A DNA stretch of 64,000 nucleotides, taken from the NCBI GenBank assembly GCA_964017125.1, contig OZ024903.1, forward strand, positions 62,040,578 to 62,104,577. The letters run 5' to 3'. Below, in pieces: positions 11,741 through 23,700 of the stretch. The number at the start of each line of letters is the position of its first letter. Positions within the stretch are counted from its first letter, which is position 1. Origin of the DNA: Flabesymbios commensalis. Taxonomy: Eukaryota; Annelida; Polychaeta; Terebellida; Flabelligeridae. Under the pieces are notes generated by a model, which saw only the letters and a list, made by a program, of their open reading frames with translations, had not been told where the DNA came from and made no database searches. The translations under genes and the position numbers were made by a program.

Positions 11741-12440
11741 GACGACTGAGGAAGTGATCACAGCCATTTTTAAAGTTATCTCAGCCATACAAAAGTTATC
11801 TTAGCCACTGAAGAAGTGATCATCACAAATTTAAACGTCATCTCAGCCACTACAAATGTGATCTTGGCCACTGAAGAAGTTATCACAGCGACTTTAAAAG
11901 TTATCTCAGTCACTACTAAAGTGATCTTGGCCACTGAAGAAGTGAACACAGCGACTTTAAAAGTTATCTCAGCCCCTACAAAAGTGATCTTGGTCACTGA
12001 TGAAATGATCACAGCAACTTAAAAAGTCATCTCGCCAATGCAACAGTTATCTTGGCGAGTGAAGAAGTGATCACAGCCACTTTAGAAGTTATCTCAGCCA
12101 CTACAAAGGTGATCTTGGCCACTAACAAACTGGTGTCAGCCAATTTACAGGTTATCTAAGCCACTACAAAGTAATCTGGGCCACTGAAGAAGTGATCACA
12201 GCCACTTTTAAAATATCTAAGCGACTACAAAAGTGATCTTGACCTGTGAAGAAGTGGTTACAATAACTTTGAAAGTTATCTCTGCCACTATAGAAATGAT
12301 CTTGGCCACTGACGAAGTGCTCACAGCGACTTTAAAAGTGATCTCAGCCACTACAACAGTGATCTTGGCCACTGAAGAAGTGATATCAGTCACTTTAAAA
12401 GATATCTCAGCCATTACAAAAGTGATCTTTACCACTAACA
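11741..12440. repeat. 63-bp higher-order array built of three 21-bp subunits
   Basis: About twelve tandem copies have a period of 62-63 bp (marker positions about 11743, 11803, 11866, 11929, 11992, 12054, 12117, 12178, 12241, 12304, 12367, 12430). Each copy is three related 21-mers: GCCACTACAAAAGTGATCTTG, minus its last base in some copies, then GCCACTGAAGAAGTGATCAC, then GCGACTTTAAAAGTTATCTC. Because 21 is a multiple of three, frames stay open on both strands. The resulting heptad-like peptides are a by-product of the period and are not called as genes. Confidence 0.85.
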
Positions 12441-13152
12441 ATCTTTTAAATTTGGGTAACCAGTACTCATTGGGCAAAAATGTGAAACACTGTCAATTTA
12501 CCCGGGGGGGGGGGGGGAAGAAAAGTGCCCAAATTTTACATCCAACCCAAAAAAGTGTGTAATATGTTCAAATAGCTCATCATTTTTTATTCCAAATGGG
12601 TTTATTTTAAGTCAACAATAATTCTAGAACATGTTTGTATCAAAACTAAATATTTATTATACACAAAAACCAGTTGAGAGAAAAGTAGTTTGACTATGTA
12701 CCGAAAAAGTATGAAAAATAGGTAAAATTAAGTGTTAAATTACCAACTTCAAGCTCTCTTGTGCATTTGTCAAAGATTACACACAACATATTTTACATCC
12801 GTGGCCTGTGCCAGTAGCTTTCAATTGATATCAAATATATTGATATAACTCAAAATTTGACTACTCATTGGGCAAAACTGTGAGATACATACAATTTTCC
12901 TGAGCCCATAGAAAAGCGCGCAAATTTTACGTGTAAACAAAAAAGCATGTAATATGTTTACATAACTGACTATTTTTATTCCAAATGGGTATATTTTAAG
13001 TCAACAATAGTTCTAGAACATGTTTGAATCAAAACTAAATATTTATTATACACAAAAATTAGTTGAGAAAAAAGTAGTTTTTGACTATTTACTGAAAAAG
13101 TATGAAAAAAGGTCAAATTAAGGGTTAAAATACCAACTTAAAGCTTTCTTGT

Positions 13153-13245
13153 GCATTTGTCAGATACAAAATATTTTACATCCATGTGACGGCCTGTGCA
13201 TTTGATCAGATACAAAATATTTTACATCCATGTGACGGCCTGTGC
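13153..13245 (-). repeat. local 48-bp duplication in the right foldback arm
   Basis: The phrase AGATACAAAATATTTTACAT followed by CCATGTGACGGCCTGTG occurs twice in succession. The left arm lacks this second copy, so it arose after the arms formed. Confidence 0.7.
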
Positions 13246-13908
13246 CAGTAGCTTTCTATTGATATCAAATATATTGATATAGCCTACAATTTGACTACTC
13301 AGTGGGCAAAAATGTGAGATATGGTCAATTTTCCCGAGCCTGAAGAAAAGCGAGCTAATTTTACGTCTAACGAAAAAAGCGAGTAATATGTTCACATAAC
13401 TCATTATTTTTATTCCAAATGGGTTAATTTTAAGTCAACAATAGTTCTAGAACATGTTTGAATCAAAACTAAACATTTGTACTATACAAAAATCGGCTGA
13501 GAGAAAAGTATTTTGTCTATTTAGTGAAAAAGTATGAAAAATGAGTAAAATTACGTGTTAAAATACCAACTTAAAGCTATATTGTGTATTTGTCATTGAT
13601 CAGACACAAAATATTTTACATCCATGTGAAAGCCTGTGTCATATGTGAGGATAATAAATAATTAAAAAATTATTTAAATAGAAAATTACCACAATTTTAG
13701 CAAACAATCACTTCATACGCAAAATTTTAAATTGCGGTTTGCGATTTTGACGGTACTAGTTTTAAAGGGTTTTTACGGTACTTTTGGACAGGATGATTTT
13801 TGTAAGACGCGCAGATTCGGATTCCTGAGAAAATTTCACTATAGGTGGAACTCTTGGATCGTATGGACCTTTCAACATAAATAAAAACCCCCTAGCTCTG
13901 TGACTAAA

Positions 13909-14340
13909 TGAACAATAACAGACTTTCGATCGTCATCTACAATACAAGTAATTAATATCTTATGTATAGACTACAATATTTTACAATGGAAACATACAAT
14001 TTCCATGAAGAAAAGATTTGATTGACATTTGATTGTTTAATATACACAGACTATAATATTCATCATTTCACTGTGTAATTAGTATGTTTAGAAATACATA
14101 TGTAACTAGATGATAATATAGAGAATATTTTGATATAATATTATGAAGATGAATATGTGCGAGGTTGATGTATATTCACATTGAACAACTCTAAAAATTA
14201 CGATATTTAAAAAAAATATTGACCAGAAGTGATCAGATGGATCTAATATATATTTTATTGATACGCATGAATGTAATAGTTGATGAATGATCATTTTTTA
14301 AAATGATCATTTTAAAATAACCTATAGGCACGTGTTGACT
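13909..14340. other. AT-rich noncoding spacer
   Basis: Nothing beyond AT-rich sequence with ATGATCATTTTAAAATGATC-like short palindromes near 14289 is visible. Confidence 0.4.
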
Positions 14341-14344
14341 ATAG

Positions 14345-14560
14345 GGGCGGGGGCCCTAGGGTAGTGGTTAGCACCGCTGCCTTTCACGCCAGAGTTCGGG
14401 GTTCGGTTCCCGGCGGTTAAAGAAACATAAAATGTTTCTTCCCCATCCACGTGTGAAAGTCAGTATTGTGGGGAGCCTCCGTGACCGAGAGGTAGCGTGC
14501 TCGGCCTCAGACCGCCAGGGCTCGAATTTCGAATTTCATTTCATTTTTATTGACTATAGA
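14345..14560 (+). mobile_element. dimeric tRNA-derived SINE
   Basis: The first part has a tRNA-like A box (TAGTGGTTAGCACC), a TTC anticodon-like loop (CCTTTCACG) and a B box (GGTTCGGTTCCC), most like tRNA-Glu. The ends do not pair as an acceptor stem, so it is not a functional tRNA gene. A second tRNA-like head follows at about 14476-14530 (GACCGAGAGGTAGCGTGCTC ... GGCTCGAATTTC). Two polymerase III promoter heads in one unit indicate a dimeric SINE. The 3' tail is not well bounded. Confidence 0.65.
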
Positions 14561-16289
14561 TTTGTCAAAATTACAGAACGAAAAGTCATTCAGGTTGTAT
14601 ATTATGACAGATCAGTTAAGATATATATTTGTTCTAATTATACGTTGTTCATGGAAGACAAACACTTAAATGTCGTGTGCTGCAAATCCTTTTTTGACAT
14701 CAATGTATAATGATATAATATGTGTCCTATTGTATCAGAATTAATAAGTACAACAGGAAGTAAGGACGTATATTTTTAATATTCATGTTTTGTGGGAGCT
14801 AGATTATATCGACATTGTGCATTGGAATCAACAGACAAACACTGTAGAATTTCGTGTTTTGCAAATGCTATTCCAATAATATGTGTACACTCGTTAATTT
14901 ATCCCCATCTAATCATATATATATCCCTAACGGCTACAGCGTGGAAGTGTCGACACCACAGCTGTTTGCCGGTGTCACGCCATATTAGGCATCCCCTAGA
15001 TATTAGGCTTCCCTTCCGGTTCTGCGCAAGAAGGCCCCTAATATGGTCATAGTGAGACAGCTGTGTGTCTCATGGTAAATGATCAGCAGATGTATATATT
15101 ATATATTTAATTGCTAGTTGAACAAAAAGCCTACATGACTTCTGCAATTGCAATATTGCAATCAATGATAAATTGGACACAAATCTATTATCAAATATGT
15201 AATACACACACTTGTTGAAATTCAGCAGGCATAATCATACTAATATTACAGCAATCTTATTAAATTATACAAAAATTTATTTTAATTCATAATACATACT
15301 ATTTAGTAAATTGGAATAGAAATGTCATTCATCATTGTTTACTACATCTTCACTTGTGAATATTACCAATATTTATCAGAAAATTATTCTTGATAGTCTT
15401 AAGTAAAACATACCACATTATTATATTACACTACTGTAATTTGAACATGCTATGTGTTATTTATATTATAAGGCCTTGGCAACAAGAAATATAATAAAAG
15501 TATATAATTAATATATGTTATAATAAATATAAGATATAGTTAGATTATGTGCTATTAAGCATCATAATCAGCGTTGTTCGTATGGTTATACATGTATTTT
15601 AAGCCAGTTTTATTTCTGATTTTATGTTTTTTTGAAAAAAATAAATACTATTTAATAACATGTTTAGTCCCCGACATCACAAGGGTTTGCTATTGTTAGT
15701 CACCCCCCTCCCCCTCCCAGCTCACGAGGTGTTGTTTCTACTGTAACGTGTGATGGCATTGCCAAAGAACAAAAAGGTGACAGCGGCGTCTATGCAACAT
15801 AGCGTTATAATGTCCTTATCTAAACGATTAACCCTAGGCGACCAAGCGGATGAAAATTTATTTACAAATATATTTACAGGTATCATACAATTATTCCAAC
15901 AGTATTAACATAATTATTATTTATTATTTTATTGCAGTACATTTCAGTGAGTAAATAACATTTATAAATATGATTTCACAGCAAATATATAATATATTCA
16001 CACTCATAGTAGCATATTATACTGCCATCACAACAACATTAAGTATATTATTTACTTTCACATATAAAATACAAATTTCACAATATAGGTAATCTATTAC
16101 AATATCATGTTCATTCAATTAAGTTTAACAACAGTTTAGTGTATTAACATTCCTAATAGCATATAAAACTGACCATCACAATATTAAAGATACAATTTTA
16201 ATACAAGGCAAAGTACATATCATAAGAGCAAAATATTTTACATAATATTATCAACATTCATTTAAAATTATCAACATCTAATACATTTA

Positions 16290-16500
16290 TAATATGAAGC
16301 GTCTTCAGCGAGGTTATTACATTTTTTATGAATTTTCTTCATTATTTTCTGTCCTGGCTCGAATTCAAATGATTTATATCCTTTGTTTTTCTTAATGGCA
16401 TACCATTTCTTCAACTTGACCATTTGTCTGTGGGTGATAAGCAGACGTCACTAGATGTTTCACTTTGAATTTTTTGTAAATTTCTTCCTTATAGCGTAGT
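16290..16500 (-). pseudogene. retroviral-type integrase remnant (Ty3/gypsy or Ginger)
   Basis: The minus strand carries a recognisable integrase core signature, TSAYHPQTNGQVE, preceded by a lysine-rich strand and followed by a more decayed region with FEFEPGQK. This signature occurs in Ty3/gypsy integrases and in Ginger DNA transposons. It is a small broken fossil within the 15.0-18.6-kb TIR element. Confidence 0.65.
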
Positions 16501-17729
16501 AAAGTACCATAGTTAAAAGTGCAACATATATTAGACAAATGGGTATGATTTTCCTTTTATTAAATTATTGAGTATAACATGTGCATAGGCCTAATATTAG
16601 CTATCATCAGACATTTGTCAAATTACATTGACATGATCCCAGGTGTTTAATCTGCTTGCATTATTAAAGTGATGGCATTTTCAGAGTTGTCAGTCATGAC
16701 ACCTTCGGTGGAAACAATCGCACTTGCGAACCGTTGACAGCTCACATATGTGGCTATTATATCTGGCACTCACAAGCCGTTGACATCTCACATGTCGCTG
16801 TTACGCTTAATTGCCGTATATGTGCACGCACGTATGCTGACAAATATTTTCACGCACTAATAATCAATTATATGCCGTAACAAAAAGATATTTCTACTTT
16901 TGTAAACCCATGAAATATTGCATAATAGCAATTGTGTACATGTTGGCCTTATAGGGTTAATTTTCTAAAATCGAATCACCATATACTTGACATATAACAT
17001 AATAGCATGACATATAATAGCATGACATGGCTTCACCATCATAAATATTTTTAATAATATATTTCAAATTATACTTACAAAGTACATGTATGCCAGCCGC
17101 CCTAATGAATATATTTTACTTTTAAAAATTTGCAAAGTCAACATGCAATTTGATATGGCATCAATCTATGTTATGTATTTAATACATTTGTAAAGCTTTA
17201 AAGTTTATTAAAAAGAAAAAGAATAAGAAAATGTATTATCCACTCCGTAATAAATTTCAAAATAAAGCACTAAATCTACTTCAAACATAACACTCCTATG
17301 ACGCAATGTTCACACCTTTGGCTTCCACAGCTACTGCACCCTCTCATGTTGATCAGACAAAGAAAGAGGTGTGATAACACCCCGCCTTAATGAAACCCCC
17401 GCCGCAATTAACACTTGTGAGCCCATGACTGACGCGTATTGTCAATAATGTATCCACGGGTGCCATGGGTACAGCGGATAACAGTAATTAAATACGGGAA
17501 TACATTTAATTATCTGAAAACTACAAATATTTTACAACATGATATTCATATAGAATTTTATAATTGCAACTATGAAGAGTTTATTTGTGTCAAATTTATT
17601 TATTGTTTTTGGCAACCAAAGGGTGACTCAACGTGGTCCTCGGCGGTTTACGATATGTATGATCAGTTAACGATATGTATCCCAAATAGGAACTTTGTTT
17701 ATTAAGAGAATTATGCCTAGGTATTATAA

Positions 17730-17780
17730 CCCAGCAAACACGATGTCGTAGACGTTGGGCCAACATTTATCCTGGAAGAA
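17730..17780 (+). mobile_element. short CCCAGCAAACAC-family fragment
   Basis: The left terminus CCCAGCAAACACGATG is followed quickly by GTAGACGTTGGGCCAACATT. The middle is shortened and the right end is missing. Confidence 0.55.
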
Positions 17781-18639
17781 CATCATTGCGTAATGATTAC
17801 GGTTGAATATAATTTTTTAATCAGAAAAAAGACATGACAAAATATTTTTTATATTACTTTTCTTTCTAAAATAATACTTAATTTTAATTTATATCTATCG
17901 CAACCTTAGTAGCATTTTTTATTTTGACAATCGATAATGAAGTAGTGGGTATTGGTTTGTTCATACAAGCCAGCTTGCACGGGACGAGGGGGATGTCTAA
18001 TTTGGCAACGACTTGCAAGGTCTTGCCAGGGTGTCGGCGTGCTTGTACTTGCCAGCAAAATTAAGCACCCCTTCTGCATGCGCTCTTACTGAATGGCCAA
18101 CTCTACACTGTGGCGAAGGGGATGCCTAATTTAACTATGTCTCATACTTATTAACCTTGTAAAGCATTCCCTGTATAAATTTCGTTAATATATAATCTAG
18201 AATATAAATATATGTCAATGTGAAAATTATCGTTGTTATTCTAATAGACTAAAAAACATGGCGGGGGAATCTAATTTCCCACCATCTGTCTTGTTCTTCT
18301 TATTGGAATATTAAGCATCCCCTTATTTGTCTAGAAATGGATAGTATTCTAGCGACCACCAGCTGGGATATGGATTATACTTTGTAACCCATTGGTTAAC
18401 ATAATTCACTTCAAGTGAGTGCAAAACTATGTTTGCTACTAATAAAACTAAGTATTAAAACTAAGTCATTTTAAAAGAGAATAATATGTAAGTGTGGTGG
18501 ATTGATCAAGACACCTTTGTGTGACTTCCGCTGCGTAGTCACTTTCTGCGCATGCCCACACAGTCACGTGACTGTTTGACTTGTCAGGGATGCCTAATAT
18601 ATGGGGATGCTTAATATTCGTTGACACCGGCGGCGATAG

Positions 18640-20710
18640 TGAAAGTGCCAGCGTCTGCTCAACGTAGGACCATTGTTGGGTGCAAAAACCGGCACTCACC
18701 GTTTCCAAACCATTTACCTGCTGTCAGGATATGCAATAGCATTGTTTCAAAGTCGGGCCAAAGGTACGACAAATCCATGAATATATATCTGTTCATGTTC
18801 TTCATGTTTAGTGTTTTAATGGATTAAAAACACATTTTGGTGGTACTATTCATTTGAAATTATTGTCAGAGTTTTATATATTTTCAGATAGTTTTTTTTT
18901 ATGTAAGTTATCGGGTGGTCGAACCGATCATTTGCCACACAGATCAAGCATGAATTACCAGCAAATCTATATGGGAATGTTTCCGATACCAGACGTAATT
19001 TTTGTTTATTATTCATTTTTTATACATACAGCTGTGTTGCTGGTTCTGCTAGCTGGGCTAATCTGACTATGGTAATTGTTTGTCAGTTAGGCCTATCTGA
19101 CAGGGTTAGCTACGGCTTTGTGTTGACCAAATTGTAGGAAAGCGCAGCTTGAATTTATACTTAAATTAAGGTATACCAGAGTTCAAAGCTGATGTGGATG
19201 CAAATACTCAGTTACACGCCATAATGTATCACACAGAGAAAATTATTTGTTATATATTCTGAAAATATTATTGAGATAGAGCCCTAATTTCTAAAATTTC
19301 ACCACAATAGTTCAGAGTAAGGAATGATGATCACAGAACATGATATGTATAATCCTATAATAATTAATCTAGAGTACTTCAAATCTTTTCCCAGGCTAGG
19401 TCTGGTCATTCAAATATCATGTTACAAGTGGACCGAGAGGGACGGTGCTAATAGATTCTTCGTGAATATTTATAGTATTATGCAGTTACACGCGTCCCAT
19501 GGAGTGTTTATAATTACTTGACCGTCAAGTCATGCGGACCCAGTTGTAATTGACTGCATGTAATTAGCGATTCAATTCAGATTATGCGAGATTATGAATC
19601 GTTACACTGTTACGACGGACATAGTCGCTCGTCACGTTGTACTAAGCCATGTTTTTACACATGATATGCAAGCACATGTGTGGTGATAAGGAGTGTTGAT
19701 TGCCTGATTCACATGGCAAAACCACATTTCCTTTATCCTGAAAGATGATTTTGTAGTTGTAGTTGCTTTACTTTATGAGAGTTTGCTTTCAAATGATTAC
19801 TTTATGTAACTATTAATATAAAATATCTAGTATTGCTACTAATAGTCTATCACAATTGAAACGACTGCATGTATTATTATATTTTAATATTTTTTTCTAT
19901 GTGAGTAAGGATACGTCTATCTTTACATGGTTAAACAGTATGGGACAAGTCATAAAGAGTATAGTTGTATTAGTGTGTTAGATTACTGTTGTAGAATAAG
20001 GGTTACCATAGGATAGATACGCGATTTCAACGTGGTATCTCATAGCCCATGGCTATGAGCCCTGCTAGGAGCAGAATGGATTAACCACACACACGCACAG
20101 CTCATTAACCTTTTACATACACCATGTAAACGGACCTGACTAATTTGTGTATGTTCTCGATACATGTTTTATGTGTAATTATAATGTTACATTTGTATGA
20201 CATTTGTGTTATTGAAGGTAGTTTATATTATTGAACGATGTTACAGAATGAAAACAAGGTGTTAGAAAGATTACAGGTAGACCTATTGTGTAGACTTAGA
20301 TTATTATGATTAAGCAAATCACAATTAGGCAAGACGTTTTCTTTACGAAGATTTAAATGGTTATTTGTGTTGATTGAAACGTGATGATAATACGAAAAAT
20401 ATAAAGAAAAGATATTTGTAATACTTGTGATTGAACGATTGATTTGACTATTGTACTGACACTGACTAATCAACATATTAGCCAAAATGATCAGATAGCA
20501 TATTTCAACGTATCATAAGAAGTATAGACATGGAGGTATAATTTCAGCGACTTGTACAGGTATATGATTAAAAATATATCGACTGTTGTATGAGACGAGT
20601 TTGTTGAAAAAATTATTATTGCACTAACGCCACAAGAGATAATGTGGTGGTTGACCAAAGAGGTTAAATAAACATAAATATGTGATACTTGATAACTTTT
20701 TAGACATACT
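18640..20710. other. AT-rich noncoding stretch
   Basis: No supported gene. Short open frames at 18.6-19.5 kb lack domain character or splice context. One TAGGCCTA word lies at 19088. Confidence 0.4.
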
Positions 20711-20714
20711 TTTA

Positions 20715-23700
20715 TTAGTAGCTAAATATGAAAAAACGTTGAAAAGTTTGACCGGAATTTCGTAGACCAAACGGTGTCCTAGTAAAATTGAAAAGACCGA
20801 AAGGTGTGGTAACCGCTGTCTTATGCACATCGGACGGTTCAACTGGTATCTGATAATACGCTCTTACTAAATCAATTTTAGAGAAAATTTTCGAACCTGG
20901 CGCTAAACGCTGCGTAAAGTCTTGAATGTGAGGAGTCGGGTATCGATCTGGTACGGTCTGAGCGTTCAAGTTTCTTTAATCTCCACATGATCTGCTGTCG
21001 CCATTTTTCTTGGGGACCATATGAAGCGCTGAGGACCATTCACTGTCGCTGGGCTCGATAATTTCTAACTTTATCATATCATCGAATTCGCGTTTCGCAG
21101 TGACTAGTTTGTCAGGGGCTAATCGTCGTGGGCGCGCGAACACAGGATGTCCTTTGGTCACTATTTTGTGTGTAATACCGTGTTTAACAGTCTCTCCCTT
21201 CGTCGTAGGGCGAGTCAGTTCCGGGAACTGACCTAATAGTTTTGTGTATGGACGGTGTCCACTCTATTGAGTGACAATGGTTTAATTGACGATAGTGAAG
21301 CTGGTATAGCTAAACCGGTTCTCATGTCTCTTATAGACACCGTCCACCAGTAAACTATAATGTATGAGAAAATCCGCCCTTATAATGGGCTGTTTAACGT
21401 CTGCTACTATAAATGTCACGTTTGAGGCCGACGTCGACGACGCGTTTGTATTAATAGTAGTATTGTTAGCTGCAACTAGGGGAAGACAGTCAACGTCTGA
21501 AGTCCTGTTAGCGCAAGACTTGGGTAAGACGCTTACTGCTACACCCGTGTCAATTAAATATTTTCATTTATTGCGTTTGTCTGCGACGTACACTAACTTA
21601 GAGGGAAATAACTTGGGAAGTGTAGCTTCCGCGGAGTCATGTCGCGCCTCTGTTATTTCGCCAGGTGCAACAGTCGCTATTGCTCTGGCTTATCAGTTTA
21701 AAGAAAACGCGCAAGGGTCTCAGCACGTGCGTGCTTTATCACCGAAGGTTTGGTGATAGTAGCAAACAGGTGCATTAGCCGTATCGATCGGTTGCGTAGC
21801 ATTATTTTCCTGTGTGTTCGGCGGCGGTACGTTCGGACGGCTATCTTCGTTAATATTTGTGAAAGAGCCTTGTCTGTTTGGTACAAATGGTTTTGCTTGT
21901 ACGTCGGGTACATACCAGCCCTAGGGGCGCGATTGTCGGTTGTCCGAGCACGTCCTGAATTCCTCCTCTTCTCTGCGGCTGTCGCTGTCTCTAACTTTTT
22001 TAGCCTTCGAGACAGGTCTTCTAATAGTCCTACTATAGCTTGTCGGTCTCGCTTACTTGGATTTCAGCAGCCCCCGGTTTACTCTCGTCGACTTCGTTCT
22101 CGGAAGCAAGTGCCCGGTCGGCCAGCATGGCCAAACTCTCCAACGAGGCACTATCTCGCTGTGTGGCCAAGTGGGAACGTATCGATGTCTGATAAATCTG
22201 TCTGATAAAGGCCTGCCGTATAACAGCCTTTTCGACTACAGCTTTCGTACCGAAACCGGCCGTCTTCTGTAATCGTCGGAAAATCTGGACGGTATGTCGG
22301 AGCCAATTTTCTCTCCTGAAATGACTTTATTCACTCTCTCGGGTGTAGTCAGACCTCGGCGCTCTATTAGGATGCCTTTCATACTCATGTGTGAGGAAGG
22401 GTTGCAGAAGCACGTCTCTGACGTCGGACGCTACCTCTCCGGAGAGTGCCGCACAGGTGAGACTATACCGTTTGTCGTCATCCGTTGTATCTGGTGTAAA
22501 TCAAACTGCGTCTCGATCTGATTAAACCATAATTCTACGTCTGTAGAATAGTGCGTGCGATTCTTGCAAAGTCTGCTTTGAGCCTTCTGTACTCAGTGTC
22601 GGCTTCTTTAAACTGAGCTTAGAGCTTAGTCTTCTTCACTTGCCAGAAAATATGAGTCCTTACGGTGAGCCCCTTGTCCTTCGAGGGGTGTAGACACGAA
22701 GCCTTCGCTATCATATTTGGTAGCCATCTTGAAATGTTTATTATTTTAAATTATTTAAAAATTGAAAAGTTTGAGGTTGCAGGCCTATTGGCTACTGGGC
22801 AATACTCAAACGGTTATTAAAATTAAAACATACCAACCATTGCGGCTGTCGCGTCCTGCGTGGAGAACTGTGTGCACAGTTATCTAGACTACTGAATAAG
22901 TCTTGATGCATGCTGAATCTGTAATTTAAGAGAAAAGTCAATGCTATGTCACATGTTGCAGAATACGGGGGTTGCTGAAATGTTGAAAAAGTCTCTGCTC
23001 AGAAATTACGTTTATATTGCTTTCTATTGCATTTACCATATAAATTGTGAAAATTGTAGGTCACAAACTGTATATAGAATGCCAGAATAAATGCTGCATT
23101 GCTATTCTAAGCTCTGATACTATGGTATCGGGTAAATCGACCAGTGTGGAAAAGTTTTCCACACAAGTCGAAAAACACATGGAAACATCAAGATGTTCAC
23201 GATAGCTCAATTGTCAAGTCGTATATCCCGTTAATTAAATAACGATTAAAACTGGCCCATCATGAGAAAATTTCGTTCTCTTGACGATAGGCTGAGTGCG
23301 ACTGTATTATTTATCTAGTCTACATTTCGACTTAATTTTTGAATTTTTTTGCTCAACTCTTGACTGACAGTAGTCTATAAAGACTATATAGTATAATTTC
23401 GCTGACGAATATTTCCCATAATGAACATTTTTTTTTTTCTTATAAAATGTCCATCATGTAAATCATTCACAGTGACGTCGAAATCGATCGCTCGCTTCGA
23501 TTTGTATTATCGGGCGTAGCCCGGTGCCCGTCGGTTTAGGTTGAGCGGTGGTGAGGGTGTTGTATGTTATGTATGTACGGCGACATGCTGCTGCCTCACT
23601 GTGTGAGCGGTGGCCGCACGATTACAGTAGCTGGCGGTGTGTGGTGTACGTGATATATATCATGTAGGCCTATGTGTGATAGCGCGTCGCTGGTTCTCTG

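Larger units (their letters stand above)
10075..13908. mobile_element. giant foldback (long inverted repeat) element
   Basis: The left arm (10075-11476) and right arm (12446-13908) are inverted copies. Matching outer ends are CAGAGCTAGGGGG on the left and its complement CCCCCTAGCTCTG on the right. They continue nearly base for base, at roughly 95% identity by eye. Each arm is built of about three tandem 386-bp units, marked by CATACTTTTTCA at 10448, 10835 and 11221 on the left. The 970-bp loop carries a 63-bp tandem array. No transposase frame is present. The layout resembles Drosophila FB/Galileo and sea-urchin TU foldback elements. A clean target duplication was not found. Confidence 0.88.
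14968..18632. mobile_element. 3.7-kb TIR element with ATTAGGCATCCCC words
   Basis: The left end GCCGGTGTCACGCC is followed by ATATTAGGCATCCCC and ATATTAGGCTTCCC (14968-15013). The right end is its inverted counterpart (18586-18632), with GGGATGCCTAATAT, GGGGATGCTTAATATT and TGACACCGGC, about 80% matching by eye. Further word copies lie at 15033, 17988, 18060, 18118, 18263 and 18309. The interior is very AT-rich and contains only an integrase remnant. The superfamily is unassigned; Ginger-type is one option because of that remnant. Confidence 0.6.

Noticed and set aside
11776-12562. Open frames on both strands of up to about 109 residues with V-I-A-T repeats
   Set aside because: They follow from the 21/63-bp repeat period inside the foldback loop; both strands are open equally and no start context or domain exists.
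14351-14420. Functional tRNA-Glu gene
   Set aside because: A and B boxes and an anticodon-like loop are present, but the acceptor stem does not pair and a second tRNA-like head follows, so it is a SINE.
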